The notes beneath the pieces are model-generated. The model was given only the letters and a program-made list of their open reading frames with translations, had not been told where the DNA came from and did no database searches. From an uncultured Asticcacaulis sp. (GTDB lineage: Bacteria > Pseudomonadota > Alphaproteobacteria > Caulobacterales > Caulobacteraceae), in contig CAMLPZ010000054.1 in NCBI GenBank assembly GCA_946482045.1, positions 1-17,884 on the forward strand: 17,884 bases of DNA. Reading direction: 5' to 3'. Shown one piece after another: positions 15,579-17,884 of this stretch. The stretch's first letter is position 1; every line of letters starts with the position of its first letter. The translations under genes were made by a program, and so were the position numbers.

Positions 15579-15585
15579 GGCTGCG
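15556..15585 (+). other. Alternative hairpins at the end of the DUF4031 gene
   Basis: CGCAGCC (15567-15573) can pair either with GGCTGCG before it (15556-15562, TGAA loop) or with GGCTGCG after it (15579-15585, loop containing the TAG stop). The two hairpins exclude each other. The second could serve as a weak terminator stem, but no run of T follows. Confidence 0.4.
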
Positions 15586-15633
15586 GTCGTCAGGCGTCGA
15601 CCAAGTTCGATGTCGTTAAAGCATGCCCTAAAT

Positions 15634-15671
15634 GCGTCACCATTGACGCTGATCATCGGCTTCGGTACTCA
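15634..15671 (+). promoter_or_regulatory. Candidate promoter and dyad upstream of cytochrome c
   Basis: GCGTCA-CCAT-TGACGC (15634-15649) is a perfect dyad that overlaps TTGACGC (15643-15649). That heptamer matches the -35 consensus described for the Caulobacter housekeeping sigma factor. The -10 region is unclear (GCTTCGG or TACTCA). If real, a protein on the dyad would block the promoter. The cytochrome gene starts about 55 bases downstream of the -35. Confidence 0.35.
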
Positions 15672-15702
15672 TTACCCACCAGCTTTTGTGTGAGATATAG
15701 AC

Positions 15703-16086
15703 ATGACCACAGTGACACGGATTCTTCTGGCGGCAGCCGCAGCGACGACCCTGACCCTGGCGCAGCCGGCCCTGGCGAATCCCGCCGGCGATGCCGTCGC
15801 CGGCAAGAAGGCCTATGCCGCATGTGCCGCCTGCCATGCCGTCGTCGCCAACAAGAATGGTGTAGGCCCCTCGCTGTTCGGCATTGCCGGCAAGGCCGCC
15901 GGTTCAGCGCCCGGCTTCAAATATTCCGATGCCATGAAAGCGGCCGGCAAGTGGACACCGGAAAAGCTCGACGCCTTCCTGACCGACCCCAAGAAGACGG
16001 TGCCAGGCAACAAGATGCCGTTTGCCGGCGTTAAGGACGCCAAGCGTCGCGCCGATATCGTCGCCTACATTCAGACGTTGAAGTAA
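15703..16086 (+). CDS. Class I cytochrome c (cytochrome c2-like)
   Basis: A 127-residue periplasmic electron carrier. The signal peptide ends at about residue 25 (LAQPALA then NPAGD). The haem is attached at CAACH (41-45), and the axial methionine is M105 in GNKMPFAG, with GVGPSLFGIAG and the C-terminal helix RRADIVAYIQTLK typical of cytochrome c2/c550. All expected ligands are present and the length is normal. It would pass electrons between the bc1 complex and an oxidase or other periplasmic partner. It is a single gene: a possible promoter precedes it and a strong terminator follows 24 bases after its stop. The ribosome binding site is weak (GAG about nine bases upstream). Confidence 0.95.
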   Translation: MTTVTRILLAAAAATTLTLAQPALANPAGDAVAGKKAYAACAACHAVVANKNGVGPSLFGIAGKAAGSAPGFKYSDAMKAAGKWTPEKLDAFLTDPKKTVPGNKMPFAGVKDAKRRADIVAYIQTLK

Positions 16087-16109
16087 TCGACAAGATCCGA
16101 GCAAAAATA

Positions 16110-16142
16110 AAAAAGGCGCCCGCGATATGCAGGCGCCTTTTT
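16110..16142. terminator. Bidirectional intrinsic terminator
   Basis: AAAAAGGCGCC and GGCGCCTTTTT form an 11-bp stem around an 11-base loop, with T runs on the exit side in both directions. It lies between the convergent cytochrome c (ending 16086) and symporter (ending 16161) genes and should end both transcripts. Confidence 0.9.
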
Positions 16143-16160
16143 GTTTGAGGACAGGTTCCT

Positions 16161-17822
16161 TTAATGATCGACCGCACCCGAGGCGCCAAGCCCCGTCTGC
16201 GAGCGGACGAACTGCGCGAAGAACTTTTCGCGCTCGGCCTTGGCGCCGGCGGAGTTGTCCGTGACCGAGAACAGCCAGATTCCGGCAAAGGCCGCGACCA
16301 TGGCGAACAGGGCCGGGTATTTGTATGGGAATATAGCAACCTCATGGTGCAGGACATCGACCCAGACGGTCGGGCTGAGCACGGTGAGTGTCAGGGCCGT
16401 AATCAGACCCAAGGCGCCGCCCAGAACCGCCCCGCGCGTCGTCAGCTTGGACCAGTACATGCTGAGGAACAGGATGGGGAAGTTGGTCGCCGCCGCCACG
16501 GAGAAGGCCAGGCCGACCATGAAGGCGATGTTCTGCTGTTCGAAGACGACACCCAGCACAATGGCCACGATACCCAGAACGACGACGGCCACACGTGAGA
16601 CCGCCATCTGCGATTTCTCGTCGACATTGCCGCCACGGATGACGTGGGTATAGAGATCAAGCGCCACCGCCGACGCACCAGCTAACGCCAGCCCGGCCAC
16701 CACAGCCAGGATGGTCGCGAAGGCCACCGCCGAAATAAAACCAAGGAAGATGTCACCCCCTACGGCCTTGGCCAGGTGGACCGCCGCCATGTTGGACCCG
16801 CCCAGCAATGCGCCTGTCGCGTCCTTGAACGCCGGATTGGTGCCTACGAGCAGAATGGCGCCGAAGCCGATAACGAAGGTCAGAATGTAGAAATAGCCGA
16901 TAAAACCCGTGGCGTAGAAGACCGACTTACGTGCTTCCTTGGCGTCGCTGACGGTGAAGAAACGCATCAGAATATGTGGCAGACCCGCCGTACCGAACAT
17001 CAGCGCCAGGCCAAGCGAAATAGCCGAAACGGGATCGGAGATCAGGACGCCGGGCGCCATGATCGCACCAGCCTTGGGATGGACCTCGACAGCCTTTTGG
17101 AACAACTGGCTGAAGTCGAAATTGACCGATTTCATGACCATGACGGCCATGAAGGTGGCGCCGGACAGCAGCATGACAGCCTTGATGATCTGTACCCAGG
17201 TCGTGGCCAGCATGCCGCCAAACAGCACATAGGCAACCATAAGGATACCGACCAGCACAACCGCGATCAGGTAGTCGAGGCCGAACAGGAGTTGGATCAG
17301 CTTACCCGCGCCCACCATCTGGGCGATCAGGTAGAAGGCCACGACCGTCAGCGACGACAAGGCCGACAGGAAGCGGATCGGCTTTTGGCCCAGGCGATAG
17401 GATGCGACGTCCGAAAAAGTGTACTTACCAAGGTTCCGCAGGCGTTCGGCCATCAGGAACAGGATGATTGGCCAGCCGACCAGGAAGCCGATCGAATAGA
17501 TCAGGCCGTCGAAGCCCGAGGTGAAGACCTGCGCCGAGATGCCGAGGAAGGACGCCGCCGACATATAGTCGCCGGCGATCGCAAGACCGTTCTGGAAGCC
17601 GGTGATCTTGCCTCCGGCAGTGTAATAGTCCTTGGTCGAGGCCGAACGCTTGGAGGCCCACCGCGTGATGCCCAGCGTCAGGAGGACAAAGGCCAGGAAC
17701 ATGCCGATGGCGATGTAGTTGATGCCCTGCTTCTGCACTTCGCCATTGATGGAATCGGCAATAGCCATGGCCGGCAGCGCAAAGACGACGCCTGCGGCCA
17801 GAACGATACGCGACGTCTTCAT
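16161..17822 (-). CDS. actP: Cation/acetate symporter (ActP-type sodium:solute symporter)
   Basis: A 553-residue inner-membrane transporter of the sodium:solute symporter family, which takes up acetate or a similar short monocarboxylate with a cation. It starts with a signal-like hydrophobic segment (1-22), as ActP proteins do, followed by about 13 membrane helices from residue 35. The family signature is present: [20 protein letters not shown] (63-82) then [26 protein letters not shown], and [16 protein letters not shown]. The C-terminal tail is short and charged ([16 protein letters not shown]). The start overlaps the end of the upstream DUF485 gene as ATGA, the classic yjcH-actP arrangement, so they are coupled. 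The substrate is inferred from family and neighbour; pyruvate or propionate transport is also known among close relatives. Confidence 0.92.
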   Translation of the reverse strand: MKTSRIVLAAGVVFALPAMAIADSINGEVQKQGINYIAIGMFLAFVLLTLGITRWASKRSASTKDYYTAGGKITGFQNGLAIAGDYMSAASFLGISAQVFTSGFDGLIYSIGFLVGWPIILFLMAERLRNLGKYTFSDVASYRLGQKPIRFLSALSSLTVVAFYLIAQMVGAGKLIQLLFGLDYLIAVVLVGILMVAYVLFGGMLATTWVQIIKAVMLLSGATFMAVMVMKSVNFDFSQLFQKAVEVHPKAGAIMAPGVLISDPVSAISLGLALMFGTAGLPHILMRFFTVSDAKEARKSVFYATGFIGYFYILTFVIGFGAILLVGTNPAFKDATGALLGGSNMAAVHLAKAVGGDIFLGFISAVAFATILAVVAGLALAGASAVALDLYTHVIRGGNVDEKSQMAVSRVAVVVLGIVAIVLGVVFEQQNIAFMVGLAFSVAAATNFPILFLSMYWSKLTTRGAVLGGALGLITALTLTVLSPTVWVDVLHHEVAIFPYKYPALFAMVAAFAGIWLFSVTDNSAGAKAEREKFFAQFVRSQTGLGASGAVDH

Positions 17823-17884
17823 TGACCGGCCTCCGCCAGGATTTCGCGCACGGCACGGTCATAGGCGCCGTTGGCTTTCCAGAC
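17819..17884 (-). CDS. DUF485 (YjcH-like) membrane protein, C-terminal end only
   Basis: Only the last 21 codons and stop are in the window; the visible residues are [16 protein letters not shown] then AEAGQ. The VWxANxxYD pattern fits the end of DUF485 proteins, which normally precede actP. The TGA shares four bases with the actP start (ATGA). The identification rests as much on this arrangement as on the short sequence. Confidence 0.7.
   Translation of the reverse strand, partial: VWKANGAYDRAVREILAEAGQ

Noticed and set aside
16776..17825. Plus-strand open frame of 349 codons opposite the symporter
   Set aside because: His-, Gln- and Asp-rich composition is the mirror of membrane-helix codons; no motif.
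1..17884. Mobile elements, CRISPR arrays, tRNA or rRNA genes
   Set aside because: No transposase or integrase motif, no regularly spaced repeats, and no tRNA or rRNA-like segment was seen on either strand.

Overview
The window looks like a chromosomal segment from an alphaproteobacterium of the Caulobacteraceae type (Asticcacaulis, Caulobacter or Brevundimonas are the best guesses). The reasons are the GC-rich coding sequence, two large TonB-dependent receptors (one of the TonB-Xanth-Caul type), a FAD-dependent halogenase inside a sugar-uptake locus, and a small class I cytochrome c next to an acetate-type symporter. The genus is an inference, because no rRNA or housekeeping marker is present.

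About four fifths of the window (1-14073) is a run of nine genes, all on the minus strand. In the order of transcription they are: a secreted GH53 endo-beta-1,4-galactanase; an ECF sigma factor and FecR-like regulator that overlap by 14 bases; a TonB-dependent receptor with an N-terminal STN signalling domain; an exported GH2 glycosidase, probably a beta-galactosidase; a ROK-family repressor; a flavin-dependent halogenase; a LacI-family repressor; and the first 426 codons of an Oar-like TonB-dependent receptor that runs off the left edge. The simplest reading is a galactan or arabinogalactan utilisation locus. GH53 cuts the polymer, the STN receptor imports oligosaccharides and signals through FecR to the sigma factor, and GH2 removes galactose in the periplasm. 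No cytoplasmic galactose catabolism gene is present. The halogenase has all the usual catalytic motifs but no obvious role in this pathway.

The spaces between these genes hold more structure than usual. Three identical copies of TGTAAGCGCTTACA, 32 and 34 bases apart, precede the LacI gene. A 12-bp stem-loop lies between the receptor and GH2. Two GntR/FadR-like dyads, a 9-bp-arm inverted repeat upstream of GH53, and nested repeats over the ribosome binding site of the ROK gene complete the set. This suggests layered control by at least a LacI, a ROK and an ECF/FecR system.

From 14229 rightwards is ordinary genome. On the plus strand are an SGNH (TesA-type) esterase, a two-gene unit of a WGR-domain protein and a DUF4031 protein joined by a TGATG overlap, and a cytochrome c. 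A bidirectional terminator at 16110-16142 separates these from a minus-strand ActP-type cation/acetate symporter, which overlaps the end of a DUF485 (YjcH-like) gene at the right edge. No tRNA, rRNA, CRISPR array, insertion sequence or transposase was seen, and no gene-free stretch exceeds about 205 bases.
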